Assembly (NCBI RefSeq): GCF_045807065.1
Contig: NZ_JBJMIE010000806.1
Location: forward strand, 1 to 7,036
DNA from: Actinophytocola sp045807065
Lineage (GTDB): Bacteria > Actinomycetota > Actinomycetes > Mycobacteriales > Pseudonocardiaceae
Reading direction: 5' to 3'
DNA: 7,036 bases
Of this stretch, positions 6,214-7,036 are shown one piece after another; within the stretch, counting starts at the first letter, position 1, and each line of letters starts with the position of its first letter. A program made the position numbers and the translations under genes. The notes below the pieces were generated by a model. The model was not told the DNA's origin. It saw nothing but the letters and a program-made list of their open reading frames with translations, and ran no database searches.

Positions 6214-7036
6214 CTATGGCCGGCTGACCTCCGCCGTCACCGCGTCCGCCAGCACGTCCATGCCCTCCGCGAGCAGAGCGTCCGGAATGGACAGTGGGGG
6301 GAGGAGGCGCAGCACGTTGCCGTAGCTGCCGGCGGTCAGCACGAGCACGCCCTCCTGGTGGCAGCGCCGTGCGACGCGGGCCGTCAGGCCCGGGGCCGGT
6401 GTGCGGTCGGCGCCCACCAGCTCGATCGCCATCATCGCGCCCCGGCCGCGGACGTCGCCGACCGCGTCGTGCCCGGACCGCAACGCGGTGAGGGTCTTGT
6501 GCATCCGGGCGCCGATCGTGCTGGCCCTCGTCAGCAGGTCGTGCTGTTCGATCTCCTCGAACACGCCGAGTGCGGCCGCGCACGCGACCGGGTTGCCGCT
6601 GAAGGTGCCGCCGAGGCCGCCGGCCGGCACCGCGTCCATCAGCTCGGCGCGGCCGGTCACCGCCGCGATCGGCAGGCCGCCGCCGAGGCCCTTGGCCGTG
6701 GTGACCAGGTCCGGCTGGACGCCCTCGTGCTCGCACGCGAACCACTGGCCGGTGCGGGCGACACCGGACTGCACCTCGTCGGCGATCAGCACGATGCCGC
6801 GCTCGCGGCAGATCTCCGCCACCCTTGGCAGGAAGCCCGGCGCCGGCACGACGAAACCGCCCTCGCCCTGGATGGGCTCGATGATCACCGCGGCCACGTT
6901 GCCGGCGCCGACCTGCCGGTCGACCAGCTCGACCAGAGCGTCGGCGGCCTCCTCCGCGCAGCGCTCCGGCCTGGTCGGCCAGCGGTACGGGTAGGCCATC
7001 GGCGCCCGGTGGACCTCGCCGGCGAACGGGCCGAAA
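6214..7036 (-). CDS. gabT: 4-aminobutyrate aminotransferase (partial, N terminus beyond the window)
   Basis: A class III, pyridoxal-phosphate-dependent aminotransferase that moves the amino group of 4-aminobutyrate to 2-oxoglutarate, giving succinate semialdehyde and glutamate. The frame is open to the right edge (FGPFAGEVHRAP precedes the first visible Met), so about 273 C-terminal residues of an expected 430-450 are present. Numbered from that edge, motifs are IIEPIQGEGG (51-60), IADEVQSGVARTG (84-96) with Asp86 facing the cofactor ring nitrogen, TTAKGLGGGLP (112-122) with Lys115 as the Schiff-base lysine, GGTFSGNPVACAAAL, and GDVRGRGAMMAIEL near the end. These match GabT closely. Related class III enzymes for other omega-amino acids, such as 5-aminovalerate, beta-alanine or diaminobutyrate, are possible alternatives. 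Succinate semialdehyde dehydrogenase and permease genes would be expected beyond the right edge. The ATG at 6999 is internal and not the start. Confidence 0.9.
   Translation of the reverse strand, partial: FGPFAGEVHRAPMAYPYRWPTRPERCAEEAADALVELVDRQVGAGNVAAVIIEPIQGEGGFVVPAPGFLPRVAEICRERGIVLIADEVQSGVARTGQWFACEHEGVQPDLVTTAKGLGGGLPIAAVTGRAELMDAVPAGGLGGTFSGNPVACAAALGVFEEIEQHDLLTRASTIGARMHKTLTALRSGHDAVGDVRGRGAMMAIELVGADRTPAPGLTARVARRCHQEGVLVLTAGSYGNVLRLLPPLSIPDALLAEGMDVLADAVTAEVSRP

Noticed and set aside
5489..6745. A 418-residue minus-strand frame spanning pucR and gabT.
   Set aside because: It is a frame-shifted shadow of gabT and the antisense of pucR; no motif is present.

Overview
The window is high-GC actinobacterial DNA. 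The gene content suggests a Pseudonocardiales- or Streptomyces-type genome: a soluble class I bacterial cytochrome P450, a membrane NACHT ATPase of a kind common in filamentous actinomycetes, a PucR-family regulator and a GabT-type aminotransferase. No species can be named from the sequence.

Layout, left to right. Positions 1-462 hold no recognisable gene. Positions 463-2778 (minus) encode a 771-residue NACHT-type STAND ATPase with a membrane hairpin at the N terminus and about eight membrane helices near the C terminus. After a 126-base gap with a candidate promoter and two short inverted repeats, 2905-4071 (minus) encodes a complete cytochrome P450. Positions 4145-4615 (plus) are the ruined C-terminal half of an S41-family peptidase. 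It is readable only by stitching three frames through about six frame breaks, and its ancestral stop is followed by a strong GC hairpin (4643-4668). Positions 4739-6172 (plus) encode a PucR-family transcriptional regulator. The right edge, 6214-7036 (minus), holds the C-terminal two thirds of a GabT-like 4-aminobutyrate aminotransferase that meets the regulator gene tail to tail.

The window splits into two halves. The right half (pucR-gabT) is uniformly very GC-rich, fully intact and typical of a chromosomal amine or GABA catabolism locus, where a PucR-type activator commonly controls the transaminase. The left half (NACHT, P450, decayed peptidase, gene-free end) has visibly lower and more uneven GC and looks like accessory DNA.

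The NACHT protein is the best candidate for unexplored biology. Bacterial NACHT proteins include anti-phage defence proteins, but this membrane-embedded architecture has no function that can be read from the sequence. Its membrane block sits between the ATPase/helical part and a winged-helix-like C-terminal motif. I see no CRISPR array, tRNA, rRNA, transposase or integrase.
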